The position numbers and the translations under genes are program-made. From Carnegiea gigantea (taxonomy: Eukaryota > Streptophyta > Magnoliopsida > Caryophyllales > Cactaceae): DNA of 64,000 bases. Shown here piece after piece: positions 35,440 through 46,915 of this stretch (its first letter is position 1; each line of letters opens with the position of its first letter). The notes under the pieces were generated by a model. That model saw only the letters and a list, made by a program, of their open reading frames with translations. It was not told where the DNA came from and ran no database searches. The DNA is taken from assembly GCA_029747015.1 (NCBI GenBank), contig JAKOGI010000540.1, positions 416,501-480,500 of the forward strand. Direction: 5' to 3'.

Positions 35440-36125
35440 ATGAGCTTAGCGAAATTTTCGATCGTGCGACATGAATGATGGAGTTTTTGATAATTTAATT
35501 ATTTGAAAATATGCCTAATGTCCATCTTTTAAAATATATACTTTTCGATATGGCAATTAACATATGGTTGGTAATTTGTTTACCAATGAAAAGCATGATA
35601 ACGCTGACTATGACACAAAGTGTCAGAAGATTCAGTTTCTTCTGAACGAGCGTGAAGTGTTGGAATACTGTTAAGGTTTTAGCTCTCCTAGAGTGGCAAA
35701 GATAATACTGCTAGTGAGCAGTGTCGACGAAACTTAGAATCATACCAAAAATGGTTCGAGAATGGATCGATCAACATGCTATACTTTGTCGTATTGCATC
35801 TATGATGATCGAGTGAGGGAATTGAAAGTTATCCCACTGTTGAGTACACGTGGGATTAGCTTAGCATCAGGTTTGTCCATATTCATTTCCTCATAAAGTT
35901 TCGGACCTAAGGTTGGTATTTCAAAAGGGGAAAAAGGCTAAGGGAAATAAAGAGACATATGTAGCACGTGTGAAGTGCTATAACTATGAAAATAAGGAAT
36001 CCTAAGTTTAGAATTGTCCTGAACGAATTAAGGTACCTTCTTTCATAGTTGCTCCTACATAATATGTGTGCTCCCAAGCAATGATTATGATCCTTAGTGG
36101 ATTCTAGACATGGGAGTAGCCAAAC
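35440..36125 (+). pseudogene. gag relic (and first codons of protease) of the outer Copia element
   Basis: After the hairpin array, scattered gag-like pieces appear. A zinc-knuckle relic KCYNYENKE...NCPE lies at about 35972-36027, preceded by KGKKAKGNKETYVAR. WILDMGVAK at about 36099-36125 corresponds to the Copia protease start WILDSGA. Several stops interrupt it, and the Sirevirus-type element inserted immediately afterwards. Confidence 0.6.
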
Positions 36126-37732
36126 TGTTGAATTCGTGAGTATACAACCACAAGAGGGGGGGTGAATTGTGGTGTCTGATTTTCGCGTTGTAAATAACAA
36201 ACACCCTAGTAGAGGTTGTTCTCAAATGACAAACACCTTGATAGCTTGTTTGCACGGGGTGTTCTCAATTATTGCAGATGCGAAAATCACCAAGATAAAT
36301 GCGGAAAATAAAGCACACACAATTTTTACGTGGAAAACACCTCTAGCCCAACTGAGGTGTGAAAAACCACGACCTACCTCGTGTAGGATTTAACCACTTT
36401 CACTAACGGGCTTCACACGTTACAAATGTAACACACCTTGTTACAACTTGCAACCACGTAACCTTCTTCCCAAAGACAGGTTACACCACGTCCAACCTTC
36501 GCAAGATTAGACACGTCCAAGTCCACACGACTAGGACACACTCACTCACTTTTCTGATTCAAGATCAGGGTTACAAACACCTTACAGGGGGTGCTTCTCA
36601 CTAAGCAGATGTAAGGTACAATGAAGATCCTATTATGCCAATGGTTTGAAAACTCAAAATCAAACACAGCTTGTCACGGCTTGCTTTCCAGAATGAAGCT
36701 CAAGAATCTTTGAGTGTAAACCGTGTTATCTGATTTTTCCTGAATTTTTCAAAAAGCTGTGTTTAAGCAAATTCAACCTGAGTTTTCTATCTGCTCTTTT
36801 CTCGTGTGTTGTGTCTCTCTGGGAGAGAAAAAGCTGAGGTTTTTAAAACCAAAAACCAACGGTCAAAAACCAAAGAATCAGTTAAATATGGAAAATGATT
36901 TGCAAACAAAATATATTCTCCAACGGCTAATGATGAATTTATCCCAAAATATAAGGGATTTTGTTATCTTAAAAGATAACCCTTATCTTCCCATAGCCGT
37001 GAAGAGGTTTAAAAAAGCAACCAGAAATTTCCAGCTTTTGAAACTTTACCATATCCGAAAATATGGTCAAAGGAAATCTTTAAGTTTTAGCAAATCTCCC
37101 AAAACTTATTTTCGAAAATCTCCCATAATATTTTCAAGAAATATCATTTCCAGAGAAATAGCAGTTTTGAAATTCAAGGAAAGTAATATGGAGATCTTAG
37201 CCAACTAAAATAAATTTTCAAAGATAACCGGGTGTGGCTACTGCAGTTCAGAAACACCCTAGGCACCCTGTTCGCAGGGTTGTTCGCAACTGGTGTTCTG
37301 AAGCACTTAGCGCAAATACCGATTCAAGAGGTGTTTAAAATGATGTTTTCAATATTGGCATATTAACAAGAGTCTAAATAAATAAAACCTATATACCCGA
37401 GACTTCTTATTTTGAATGTCATCTTGTCCAAGATTTATGGTGCTGCTGTGAACACCAAGGCCACCTTGTTTGCTGGGGTTGTTCTTTCCATTGCTAGAGT
37501 TCAGGAACATGCCTTACAATCAACTGTCGAGATGGTGTTCTTGACTTAATATAGAATCACCAAGTAAAACTTGTTTTGAATACTTGTTCTCACATATAGC
37601 AAACCAGTTAGTATAATAAAGAACACAAACACCAGTTAGGCCTGTTTGGAGACCGTGTTTGGAGCAACATTACTAGGATAAATTTTTACACTTGGATTTG
37701 TTATCATCAAAACTAAATATAATAACTCAACA
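36126..37732 (-). repeat. 3' LTR of the Sirevirus-type element
   Basis: Complete at 1607 bp. On the element strand it runs from TGTTGAGTTATTATATTTAG to ACGAATTCAACA. A TATA-like tatata lies at about 37390 (reverse complement). Confidence 0.92.
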
Positions 37733-37752
37733 AATTCCCCCTTTTTGATGAT
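37733..37752 (-). other. Polypurine tract next to the 3' LTR
   Basis: The - strand reads catcaaaaagggggaatt directly before TGTTGA. This is the plus-strand primer site. Confidence 0.85.
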
Positions 37753-37870
37753 GACAAACCAAGTGACCATATTGACAAAAAAAATTGAATGCTGATAGGG
37801 ATCCACGTAAGTCAAGGTCCACTTAAGTCAATGCTAGGTTCATTCGTCAATAGGAGGGTTACACTCTTCT

Positions 37871-37890
37871 TCCCCCTTTTGGCATCATTA
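37871..37890 (-). other. Second, upstream PPT-like tract
   Basis: The - strand reads tgccaaaagggggaagaaga about 120 bp upstream of the first tract. The left copy has the same at 1378-1397. Duplicate PPTs are described for Sireviruses. Confidence 0.7.
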
Positions 37891-38034
37891 AAAAGCATAA
37901 ACAACATTATGAATGCAAGAAAAGAAGTATGTAGCAGAAGGGGCAAGAAGCATTAATAATGAGATATTGCATTAAAAAATACAATGCCAAAAACGAAATT
38001 AAGAAAGGAGGAGACTAGAGAGCAGCCTATACAA

Positions 38035-39902
38035 TCAGGGAGCAGGGGGTGGTTTCGTTTGCAGAGGAGGAATGCTGGGGGCAAGAGTGGAGAGAAGTGC
38101 AAGGAGATCTTCATGGCGTTTGGCCGAGAGAGCTCGTTCCTCAGCAAGAGCAGCCTTGACAGCTGAGAGCTCATCCTTGAGGCGAGCATTGTCCTCAAGA
38201 ACAGCCTCAACCTTGACGGAAGGTTGCCCAGAAACAGGTGGTCGAGGTGGTCGACGTCCCTGTTTGGAAACTGACCCTTTGCCAACCTCATAGCCACACC
38301 CTAGGAGAGTGTCAATCCCAATCTCATCAATGATTTGGGCCGCCACTCTTCGTGTGAGCACTATCCCAAAGTGCTCAAGCACCCTTGTCAACAGAAACCC
38401 ATAGCCAAGATCATGTGCCCGGGTGGTGTTCGCAATTCGCTCTATGTGGCGAATCATGATTGCAGGGAGGTTTACTGGTTCCTCCCGATCCAGTAGGTCC
38501 ACCAGACATTGATCGAAGGCATCTGCTGAGTTTCGCCCTTGACCTCGCGGTATTATGTTCTTGATAGTGAACATAAATAGTAGTTGGTGCAGGGAGGTCA
38601 TTTCACCCTTCTTAACCGAAAGGGGTGTTCTCAGGCCCTGTTTTTGACTAAGGCGTTTGGACACCTCTAAGAGCCTGGCTGTTTCCAGGGCAGTTTTGTC
38701 TTCCCTCACATACACAGCAAATCCACGAGAGGGGATGCCCAGAATATCACTTAGGGTGGCTTCATCAAAGGAGAAATGACACTCATTGACAGCACTTGTC
38801 ACTACCCCATTTGTGACAGAGCAGTTGGCATAGAATTCAGCCAACTCGGGCACAGAACACCCTTGCTGGGTGTTTGCAAACAACTCAAGCCAGCCTTGGG
38901 CTCGAAGCTTGGTCAAGAACACCCCCAGACCCTGTTCCTCGAAAAAGCTTACATTCACTACCTTCCCCCTGACGACATTGCGCTTCAGCAACTGCGCATG
39001 TTTGTCAGACATAGGAGAGGGAGTGAACTGCTTTGGGCGTTTAAGGACAGGAACAGAGGTGGTAGTTTCTGGTAGGGGGGCTGTTCTGGGCTTTCGCTTG
39101 AGGGGTGTTTTGGCAGGAGAGGGCTTCACAGCAGGTTTATTGGTTGGTTTTGGAGGAGATTGTTCTTCAGAGGACTCGGAAAACACCGGTGTCCCCTGTT
39201 TGAAGGTGGTGTTTTCAGAGTCAGAACTAGAGAACCCTTCAAAAGAAGAAGAAATCTCCTCGATGATAGGAGCAGAGGGTTTGGAGGGACGATGAGAGGA
39301 TTGAAACGCTAGCCTTGCCAATTTTCGAGAGGGCTTAGAGGATTGAGGAGGAGAGGGAATTTGAGAGGGTTAAGACCTTGGTTGTGGCCTTGTTCTTGGC
39401 GTTCTGCTACGCCTAGCCACGATTTTCACCCTCTTCCTTTTCTCTCCAGTTTGAAAGACTGGAGGGAGATTTCAGCCTCAGGGAGAGAATTCTTCTCTAG
39501 ACTCTCCTCTGACGACTCATTCGACTTCCCTTGGAAGTCGACATGCAGATCCTCCACAAACATACCTTCGACAGAGGCAGCGCCTGTTTCTGTCGCGGTG
39601 TCAGAGAACAACCCAGAAGAACAGGGCTCAAAATTAAACCCTTCAGGGGTTTCCAAGAATTGTTCTTGAGACCCCGACTTTGCTCCCTCTGACTCAACTG
39701 AAATGAGACAAGCAATTGCCCCTACGAGGAACACCAATTCCCTTCGATATTCAAAGGGAATATCATCCATCCCCATTCCTACTGATTTTAGGGACAAGCT
39801 TTTGAGGAATTTGAAAGGCTTGTACGACATTGGGCGAGAAGGAGCAGGGATTGAGGAAGCAAGAACGAGGGCTTTTGAGTGAGAGGTGTTGTTAGAAGCC
39901 AT
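38035..39902 (-). pseudogene. Env-like gene of the Sirevirus-type element, broken in two
   Basis: The N-terminal piece is 39902-39426 (158 residues, MASNNTSHSKALVLASS start). It holds a short hydrophobic run ELVFLVGAIACLISVE near residue 54 and an acidic Ser/Glu-rich region. The C-terminal piece, open from 39367 to 38035, holds the same globular 'putative plant transposon protein'-like region, Pro-rich hinge and coiled coil as 1-1229. A frame change near 39430 and an in-frame TAA at 39372-39370 separate them. The 435 bp between pol and this ORF include a GA tract. The strong conservation with the left copy argues for function in the family. A role in cell-to-cell transfer is unproven, and only a weak membrane-segment candidate is present. 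Confidence 0.7.
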
Positions 39903-39967
39903 TGTTTGCTAGAGGAGAGAGATTAGGGTTTAGAGGGTTTTGCTAGGGTTAGAAAGCAAGAACAGAG

Positions 39968-39992
39968 GAGAGAGAGAGAGAGAGAGAGAGAG
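39968..39992. repeat. (GA)n microsatellite upstream of the env-like ORF
   Basis: About 12 GA units, 66 bp before the env-like start codon on the element strand (CT-rich when read on the - strand). Confidence 0.9.
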
Positions 39993-40337
39993 CAAGACGG
40001 GGAAAACAGACACACGCAAAGGGGGTTTTTAAACTCCCTACCCGTTATGAAGGGCCACCTAGGAAACACCTAGAATTTAAGCAGGCAGCATACATTGATG
40101 ACAATCAAGGCATAATCTGTTCTTGAACATGCTTCTCTCATTCCAAGGTCTGTCATGAATACTCTTTCTCCATCTCCCAAGGCAGCAGTCTTCATAATTA
40201 ATCATAATAGCACACAAGACTACACATATTTGTTAAGCATAGACCGCTGTTTTGATAGCAATAATTGCAAACAAGTGGATAGAACAAGTATTATAGGGTG
40301 TTTTGTCAGCTTGATCTAACTCTGAGAACAGGTGTTC

Positions 40338-43300
40338 TCAGGGTGTTTTCACCAACCCCAATTCCAGTCTGTTTCTCTCAAATTGGTCTCTAGCTAGTGC
40401 CTTAGTGAATATATCAGCAATTTGATTTTCCGTTGAGCAAAAATTCATAGAGATTAAACCCTTTTCAACATTATCTCTCAAGAAATGATGTCGAATGTCA
40501 ATATGCTTTGTTCTTTTATGTTGACATGGATTTTTGGCAATATTAATTGCACTTGTGTTATCACAAAAAATAGGAATGCATCCAATGTCAACACAAAAGT
40601 CCTTAAGCTGTTGCCTTATCCACAACAGTTGAGCGCAACATGAAGCTGCTGCAACATATTCAGCTTCTGCTGTGGACATGACAACTGAATGTTGCTTCTT
40701 GGTAGCCCAAGATACCAAACAAGGTCCAAGAAAGTGAGCCATACCTGAGGTACTCTTTCTATCAACTAGGAATCCAGCATAGTCAGCGTCAGCATATCCA
40801 ACAAGATCAAAATTGCAACCTTTAGGATACCATAAAGCTAAATTGGGTGTATGTTTCAAATACCTTAGTATCCGTTTAACAGCCTTAAGATGAGTTTCCT
40901 TAGGGTTAGACTGAAAACGGGCACATAAACCAACACTAAAAACAATATCAGGTCTACTAGCGGTTAGGTATAAGAGTGACCCAATCATACCCCTATAGAG
41001 TTTCTCCTCAACTGAGGGACTCCCATCATCCATAACCAACTTGGTTGAAGGAGAAATAGGAGTGTCTATGGGTTTGGCTGACTCCATCCCAAAACGCTTA
41101 AGTAACTCCTTGATATACTTTTGCTGATGGATCATGGTGCCGTTTGGAGTTTGCTTGATTTGTAAGCCTAAGAAAAAATTAAGCTCACCCATCATGCTCA
41201 TCTCAAACTCACTCCTCATCATATTTGAAAATTCATTGCATAAATCATGATGAGTTGCACCAAATATAATGTCATCAACATATATTTGGACAATCAAAAA
41301 ATGTTCCCCCTTAGATTTTAGAAACAAGGTATTGTCTACCTTGCCTCTTCTAAAATCATTTTCAAGTAAAAAACTTGACAACCGTTCATACCAAGCTCTT
41401 GGAGCTTGTTTTAAACCATAAAGTGCCTTGTCAAGTTTAAAAACATGATTTGGAAAATCACCATTTTCAAAACCAGGGGGTTGTTTGACATACACCTCTT
41501 CTTTAAGGTATCCGTTTAGGAATGCACTTTTAACATCCATTTGATATAGCTTGATTTCCATATGAGCTGCAAAGGCTATTAAGATTCGAATAGCCTCAAT
41601 TCTAGCAACTGGTGCAAAGGTTTCTTCATAATCGATCCCTTCTTCTTGATTGTATCCTTGTACAACCAGCCGTGCCTTGTTCCTAGTGACTGTTCCTGAC
41701 TCATCCAGTTTGTTTCGGAACACCCACTTGGTTCCAATGATTGTTCTCTCTGCAGGTTTAGGTACAAGGTGCCATACTTTGTTTCTCTCAAATTGATGAA
41801 GCTCTTCTTGCATAGCCGTGATCCAATCTGAATCTGCAAGAGCTTCATTCACACTTTTTGGCTCAATGTTAGAAAGAAAAGCATAGAAAGCACAAAAATT
41901 CTTTAGTTTAGATCTAGTTTGCACTCCAGTATTAATATCTAACAAGATTTGATCAAGAGGGTGCGAACTATGGTGCTTCCATGGTCGTGGGGTAAGAGGA
42001 TCCACAGACCCATGCTCTACTCTAGTCGTAACATAATGCTTACGATCATCTCCCGAGCCTGTTTCTGCACATGTTTGTAAGTTTATTCCTGAAGAACACG
42101 GTTCCGAACAGGGTTCAGCGGTGTTTTCCCCTGTTTGGTGTTCACCTTGCCTGCTGTTCTGAGGAACACCTTCAGGAGTTGTTTTCTCCATGGTGTTCTT
42201 ACCTCGTTTATCTTGGAGCAACACTTCTTTTCGAACAAGACCTAATTCAAGTTCATCTTCCTGTGCATCATTCTCACTCAACACGTTAGATTCATTAAAA
42301 AGCACATGCACACTTTCCTCAACACACAAGGTTCTTTTGTTAAAGACTTTGTATGCCTTGCTGTGAGAAGAATAGCCAAGGAATATTGCCTCATCACTCC
42401 TAGGGTCAAATTTTCCTAAGGCATCCTTCCCATTATTATGCACAAAACACCTACAACTAAATGTCCTTAGGTGCGTAATATTGGGTTTTCTGCCTTTGAA
42501 AAGTTCATAAGGAGTTTTATTCAACATGGGTCTGATCATGCATCTATTTATAATGTAACATGAGGTGTTCAATGCTTCTGCCCAAAAATACCTAGGAAGA
42601 CTACTAGCAATAAGCATTGTTCTGGTCATGTCTTCCAGGGTGCGATTTTTGCGCTCAACCACCCCATTTTGTTGGGGTGTTCTTGGAGCTGAGAAGTTAT
42701 GATCAACACCATGTTCATTACAATAGTTGATAAAACTTGCATTTTCAAACTTAATTCCATGATCAGATCTCAAGCCAATTAAAGAGTGTCCTACTCTCTT
42801 TTCAATCTTTTTGAGAAAGGCAATAAAATTCTCAAAGGTTTCATCTTTGGATGCCAAAAACAAGGTCCAAGTAAACCGAGAGTAATCATCCACTACAACA
42901 AGCACATACTTTTTCCCACCTCCACTGGTTACCCTCATGGGACCACACAAATCAATGTGTAATAATTCTAGAGGTCGAGTAGTGCTAACACATTTTTTCG
43001 ATTTAAAAGAAGATCTGACTTGTTTGCCTTTTGCACAAGCTTCACATACCTTGTCATCATTAAACTTGATGGAAGGTAGTTCAACAACCAAATCTTTGGA
43101 AACACATTTGTTTAACAAAGATAGGCTTGCATGACCTAGTCTCTTGTGCCATAACATTATATCATCATTTAATGCATTTAAACAAGTTAGATTATTTTCG
43201 GGAAGAGTGGAAATACAGACTTTATAAACATTTTGACATCGCTTCCCCCTCAACACAACATCTCCTGTGTCGTCATTCACAACCAAGCAACGTGTTCGTG

Positions 43301-43649
43301 AGAACACCACTAGGTTGTTCTTGTCACACAGTTGGGACACACTTAGCAAATTGTGCTTTAACCCATCAACCAAGTGCACATTATCAATTGAGTGGGAGAG
43401 AGTTTTACCAATATTACCTATACCGACAATTGTCCCAGACTTGCCGTTTCCAAATGCTACACTCCCACCATTCAGAGCTGTAAGTGAGAGAAAGTTTGAT
43501 CTTTCACCAGTCATGTGCCGCGAACACCCACTATCAACATACCACAGCTGCCTGTTTTCAAGGTTGTTTTCTGATCTGTTTGACAGGGTGTTTCTTAACC
43601 TGTTTGCTGGGTTGTTTGTGGGATTGTTCTCTCTCACTTCAGCCTGCAA
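40338..43649 (-). CDS. pol: Copia pol: protease, integrase, reverse transcriptase, RNase H
   Basis: 1103 codons open without interruption. Protease active site [11 protein letters not shown] (D39). Integrase zinc finger H168/H173/C202/C205 and catalytic D233, D296, E332 (DD35E). A linker runs to about 600. RT spans about 620-860 with the first Asp in [11 protein letters not shown] (D705) and YVDD at 790-793. RNase H covers about 945-1085 with DADYAG, E995/E997 and D1030. The polyprotein matures virus-like particles, reverse-transcribes the RNA and integrates the copy. It is in the same frame as the gag segments upstream; a TGA at 43658-43656 separates them, and the listed start is simply the first TTG after it. 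All catalytic residues are present, so only upstream stops block expression. Confidence 0.95.
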   Translation of the reverse strand: MQAEVRENNPTNNPANRLRNTLSNRSENNLENRQLWYVDSGCSRHMTGERSNFLSLTALNGGSVAFGNGKSGTIVGIGNIGKTLSHSIDNVHLVDGLKHNLLSVSQLCDKNNLVVFSRTRCLVVNDDTGDVVLRGKRCQNVYKVCISTLPENNLTCLNALNDDIMLWHKRLGHASLSLLNKCVSKDLVVELPSIKFNDDKVCEACAKGKQVRSSFKSKKCVSTTRPLELLHIDLCGPMRVTSGGGKKYVLVVVDDYSRFTWTLFLASKDETFENFIAFLKKIEKRVGHSLIGLRSDHGIKFENASFINYCNEHGVDHNFSAPRTPQQNGVVERKNRTLEDMTRTMLIASSLPRYFWAEALNTSCYIINRCMIRPMLNKTPYELFKGRKPNITHLRTFSCRCFVHNNGKDALGKFDPRSDEAIFLGYSSHSKAYKVFNKRTLCVEESVHVLFNESNVLSENDAQEDELELGLVRKEVLLQDKRGKNTMEKTTPEGVPQNSRQGEHQTGENTAEPCSEPCSSGINLQTCAETGSGDDRKHYVTTRVEHGSVDPLTPRPWKHHSSHPLDQILLDINTGVQTRSKLKNFCAFYAFLSNIEPKSVNEALADSDWITAMQEELHQFERNKVWHLVPKPAERTIIGTKWVFRNKLDESGTVTRNKARLVVQGYNQEEGIDYEETFAPVARIEAIRILIAFAAHMEIKLYQMDVKSAFLNGYLKEEVYVKQPPGFENGDFPNHVFKLDKALYGLKQAPRAWYERLSSFLLENDFRRGKVDNTLFLKSKGEHFLIVQIYVDDIIFGATHHDLCNEFSNMMRSEFEMSMMGELNFFLGLQIKQTPNGTMIHQQKYIKELLKRFGMESAKPIDTPISPSTKLVMDDGSPSVEEKLYRGMIGSLLYLTASRPDIVFSVGLCARFQSNPKETHLKAVKRILRYLKHTPNLALWYPKGCNFDLVGYADADYAGFLVDRKSTSGMAHFLGPCLVSWATKKQHSVVMSTAEAEYVAAASCCAQLLWIRQQLKDFCVDIGCIPIFCDNTSAINIAKNPCQHKRTKHIDIRHHFLRDNVEKGLISMNFCSTENQIADIFTKALARDQFERNRLELGLVKTP

Positions 43650-43655
43650 AACAAA

Positions 43656-44405
43656 TCACCGGTTAGTTTTGGGAACACAGATCCACTTGGGTCCCATTCC
43701 TTTAGACATATAAAGCTCATCTTTTCTAATCCAGATTTGTTTCACATACCTTTCATTCTTTTCATTGGCATGTTTTCTTAAAGGACAAGAATATCGATAG
43801 TGACCAGTTTTACCACAATGAAAGCAAACAATGTTTTCAGGTAATCCCACATACTTTCTATGAATTGGGTAAACTGTTCGTTTAGGCTTATACCCAAGTC
43901 CCTTTTTGTTTCGACTGTGGTGAGTGTTTAACCAAGCAAGGGCCTGTGAAGATTTGTTCCAGCGTTTGTTTGTGCTAAGCTCGGTTTCCAGTTTTTCTTT
44001 ATTAGCATGCAAACCCTTGTTCTCTTTGAGCAGGGACTCAACCATTCCTTCCACCTCAAAGAGTTTTTCCTCTATTCGAGAGTAATCTCCTTCTTTTATA
44101 AAGAGGTTTTCTTTGAGTATATTAACATTTTCATGTAAACCGAGTTTTTCATTTTTAAGAATTTCATTTTCAAGCTCTAGGTCACGAACTTCTCTTTTTA
44201 GATCAGCACATGTGTTTATCAAATTATATAGAAGTTCTTCTAAAGTGGCTTTGTTAAGACCATGTACCTTGTTTTTGAGATCTGAGAAGCTGATTGTTGA
44301 TTCATCATCTGAATCTGAATCACTTTGTGCCATAAGTGCTACGACCCCTTCTTCAGCTTCAGATTCTCCTTCATCCTCAGAGGAATCTCCCCAAGCAGCC
44401 AGCAT
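43656..44405 (-). CDS. gag: gag, C-terminal segment (coiled coil and second zinc knuckle)
   Basis: 249 residues, in frame with the gag ORF upstream and pol downstream. After an acidic Ser/Asp/Glu-rich start, a long coiled coil spans about residues 50-155. A CCHC knuckle CFHCGKTGHYRYSCPL is at 194-209. The frame is actually open back to the TGA at 44462-44460, so the Met at 44405 is probably not a real start. The knuckle binds RNA; the coiled coil probably drives particle assembly. Confidence 0.85.
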   Translation of the reverse strand: MLAAWGDSSEDEGESEAEEGVVALMAQSDSDSDDESTISFSDLKNKVHGLNKATLEELLYNLINTCADLKREVRDLELENEILKNEKLGLHENVNILKENLFIKEGDYSRIEEKLFEVEGMVESLLKENKGLHANKEKLETELSTNKRWNKSSQALAWLNTHHSRNKKGLGYKPKRTVYPIHRKYVGLPENIVCFHCGKTGHYRYSCPLRKHANEKNERYVKQIWIRKDELYMSKGMGPKWICVPKTNR

Positions 44406-44459
44406 AGCTTTCGAGAATCGCTTGCCCAGATTGTTTACAGGGTGTTTTCGACCCTGTTT

Positions 44460-45389
44460 TCAAGGGTGTTCGGGCATCTGATCTTCTCGAAGCAGAGGGC
44501 AATTCTTGACTAAGTGATCTGGTTTGCCGCACTTGAAACACCCTGTGAGCTGTTCTTTGGAGGTGTTTCTGGACTTGCTGAAGTCTTTTCTTTTGTTGTT
44601 TTCCTTGACCTTTTTGAAGAATTTCTTGAATTTTCTGGACATTAGGGCCATTTCTTCATCTTCAAGGTCAGAGTCAGTGTCCTCATGTGCTTTCAAGGTA
44701 AGCTCACGATCCTTCTTTTGCTCATCTTTTTGCTGTGAGTTCTTTCGGAGTTCATAGGTCTGGAGATTACCAATCAACTCGTCGAGGGTGATCTTGTTCA
44801 TGTCTTTAGCCTCTTGGATGGCTGTTACTTTGGCCTCCCACGTGCGAGGTAAAATTCTGAGGATTTTCCTCACCAACTCTTCAGTGGTGAAAGATCTTCC
44901 CAGGGATTTTAACTCGTTCGTGATGTGGGTGAACCGTGTATACATGTCCATCACAGTTTCATGATCACCCATATCAAACAACTCATATTGTCGCATAAGT
45001 AGCTCAATTCTAGATTGTTTAACTTGACTCGTACCTTCATGAGCAACTTGCAGAGCATTCCAGATAGCTTGGGCTGATTCACACTCAGAGATGCGAGTGT
45101 ATTCATCGGGTCCTAGGCCAAAATATAGAAGCTTTTTGGCCTTGGCATTTTTCTCCATTTTCCTGTAGTCCTCGGCATCAAACTCTATGGATTCCTTGGG
45201 AACCTTCTTACCATCTTCAAGCACCTTGGTGGGAACAAGGGGCCCGTTCTTGATGAGCATCCATAATTCATAATCTTCTGCCTGAATATAGTTCTCCATC
45301 CTATTCTTCCACCAACTATAATGTTGGCCGTTGAAATAGGGTGGACGAGTAATGGATTGCCCTTCAAGAATTCCGTGTGGGGTACTCAT
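44460..45389 (-). CDS. gag: gag, N-terminal segment (UBN2-type domain and first zinc knuckle)
   Basis: 309 residues starting MSTPHGILEGQSITRPPYFN about 40 bp after the PBS. The N-terminal YFNGQHYSWWKNRMENYI motif and the following helical region to about 225 match the DUF4219/UBN2 gag module of Copia elements. A Lys-rich region and CCHC knuckle CFKCGKPDHLVKNCPL (284-299) follow. It ends at TGA 44462-44460, after which the frame continues into the next gag segment. The gag-pol frame thus holds two TGA stops. Either both are inactivating mutations (CGA or TGG to TGA transitions are common in methylated repeats) or they are read through. Confidence 0.9.
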   Translation of the reverse strand: MSTPHGILEGQSITRPPYFNGQHYSWWKNRMENYIQAEDYELWMLIKNGPLVPTKVLEDGKKVPKESIEFDAEDYRKMEKNAKAKKLLYFGLGPDEYTRISECESAQAIWNALQVAHEGTSQVKQSRIELLMRQYELFDMGDHETVMDMYTRFTHITNELKSLGRSFTTEELVRKILRILPRTWEAKVTAIQEAKDMNKITLDELIGNLQTYELRKNSQQKDEQKKDRELTLKAHEDTDSDLEDEEMALMSRKFKKFFKKVKENNKRKDFSKSRNTSKEQLTGCFKCGKPDHLVKNCPLLREDQMPEHP

Positions 45390-45425
45390 CTTCAGAATCT
45401 CTCAAGGTGTTAACCTTTTGTAAGA

Positions 45426-45444
45426 GAACCCGCTCTAATACCAC
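45426..45444 (-). other. Primer-binding site of the Sirevirus-type element
   Basis: The - strand reads tggtattagagcgggttct starting two bases after the LTR end (tcaaca-ag-tgg). This is initiator tRNA-Met type with mismatches. Confidence 0.8.
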
Positions 45445-45445
45445 T

Positions 45446-46915
45446 TGTTGAATTCGTGAGTATACAACCACAAGAGGGGGGGTGAATTGTGGTGTCTGAT
45501 TTTCGCGTTGTAAATAACAAACACCCTAGTAGAGGTTGTTCTCAAATGACAAACACCTTGATAGCTTGTTTGCACGGGGTGTTCTCAATTATTGCAGATG
45601 CGAAAATCACCAAGATAAATGCGGAAAATAAAGCACACACAATTTTTACGTGGAAAACACCTCTAGCCCAACTGAGGTGTGAAAAACCACGACCTACCTC
45701 GTGTAGGATTTAACCACTTTCACTAACGGGCTTCACACGTTACAAATGTAACACACCTTGTTACAACTTGCAACCACGTAACCTTCTTCCCAAAGACAGG
45801 TTACACCACGTCCAACCTTCGCAAGATTAGACACGTCCAAGTCCACACGACTAGGACACACTCACTCACTTTTCTGATTCAAGATCAGGGTTACAAACAC
45901 CTTACAGGGGGTGCTTCTCACTAAGCAGATGTAAGGTACAATGAAGATCCTATTATGCCAATGGTTTGAAAACTCAAAATCAAACACAGCTTGTCACGGC
46001 TTGCTTTTCAGAATGAAGCTCAAGAATCTTTGAGTGTAAACCGTGTTTTCTGATTTTTCCTGAATTTTTCAAAAAGCTGTGTTTAAGCAAATTCAACCTG
46101 AGTTTTCTATCTGCTCTTTTCTCGTGTGTTGTGTCTCTCTGGGAGAGAAAAAGCTGAGGTTTTTAAAACCAAAAACCAACGGTCAAAAACCAAAGAATCA
46201 GCTAAGTATGGAAAATGATTTGCAAACAAAATATATTCTCCAACGGCTAATGATGAATTTATCCCAAAATATAAGGGATTTTGTTATCTTAAAAGATAAC
46301 CCTTATCTTCCCATAGCCGTGAAGAGGTTTAAAAAAGCAACCAGAAATTTCCAGCTTTTGAAACTTTACCATATCCGAAAATATGGTCAAAGGAAATCTT
46401 TAAGTTTTGGCAAATCTCCCAAAACTTATTTTCGAAAATCTCCCATAATATTTTCAAGAAATATCCTTTCCAGAGAAATAGCAGTTTTAAAATTCAAGGA
46501 AAGTAATTTGGAGATCTTAGCCAACTAAAATAAATTTCCAAAGATAACCGGGTGTGGCTACTGCAGTTCAGAAACACCCTAGGCACCCTGTTCGCAGGGT
46601 TGTTCGCAACTGGTGTTCTGAAGCACTTAGCGCAAATACCGATTCAAGAGGTGTTTAAAATGATGTTTTCAATATTGGCATATTAACAAGAGTCTAAATA
46701 AATAAAACCTATATACCCGAGACTTCTTGTTTTGAATGTCATCTTGTCCAAGATTTATGGTGCTGCTGTGAACACCAAGGCCACCTTGTTTGCTGGGGTT
46801 GTTCTTTCCATTGCTAGAGTTCAGGAACATGCCTTAAAATCAACTGTCGAGATGGTGTTCTTGACTTAATATAGAATCACCAAGTAAAACCTGTTTTGAA
46901 GATTTGTTCTCACAT
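45446..46915 (-). repeat. 5' LTR of the Sirevirus-type element, truncated
   Basis: Collinear with 36126-37595 at a constant offset of 9320. It breaks off after gttctcacat at 46915. The 137 bp that start the LTR on the element strand (equivalent to 37596-37732) are missing, so the U3 start is gone. Confidence 0.92.

Larger units (their letters stand above)
36126..46915 (-). mobile_element. Sirevirus-type Copia element with env-like gene, nearly complete
   Basis: Order on the - strand: truncated 5' LTR (46915-45446), PBS, gag-pol frame (45389-40338), env-like gene (39902-38035), two PPT-like tracts, 3' LTR (37732-36126). Long post-pol space with an env-like gene, a coiled-coil gag with two zinc knuckles, repeated PPT tracts and TGTTG...CAACA LTRs are Sirevirus features. 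The two LTRs differ at about 14 of 1470 aligned positions by my count, without indels. Insertion is therefore recent, well under a million years if a grass-like substitution rate applied (inference). The candidate target site is caaac (36121-36125); its partner is lost with the truncated right end. Confidence 0.93.

Noticed and set aside
36169..36393. 74-codon ORF repeated in both LTRs (also 45489-45713, and 2868-3092 on -)
   Set aside because: Identical because the LTRs are identical; no motif, and on the strand opposite to the element's genes.
38870..39295. 141-codon ORF on the + strand
   Set aside because: Lies antisense to the env-like gene; composition and position show it is a shadow frame.
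43656..43658. Programmed TGA readthrough at the gag-pol border as an established mechanism
   Set aside because: The context (cgg-TGA-ttt) lacks a known plant readthrough signal, and a second TGA lies inside gag. Kept only as an open question in the findings.
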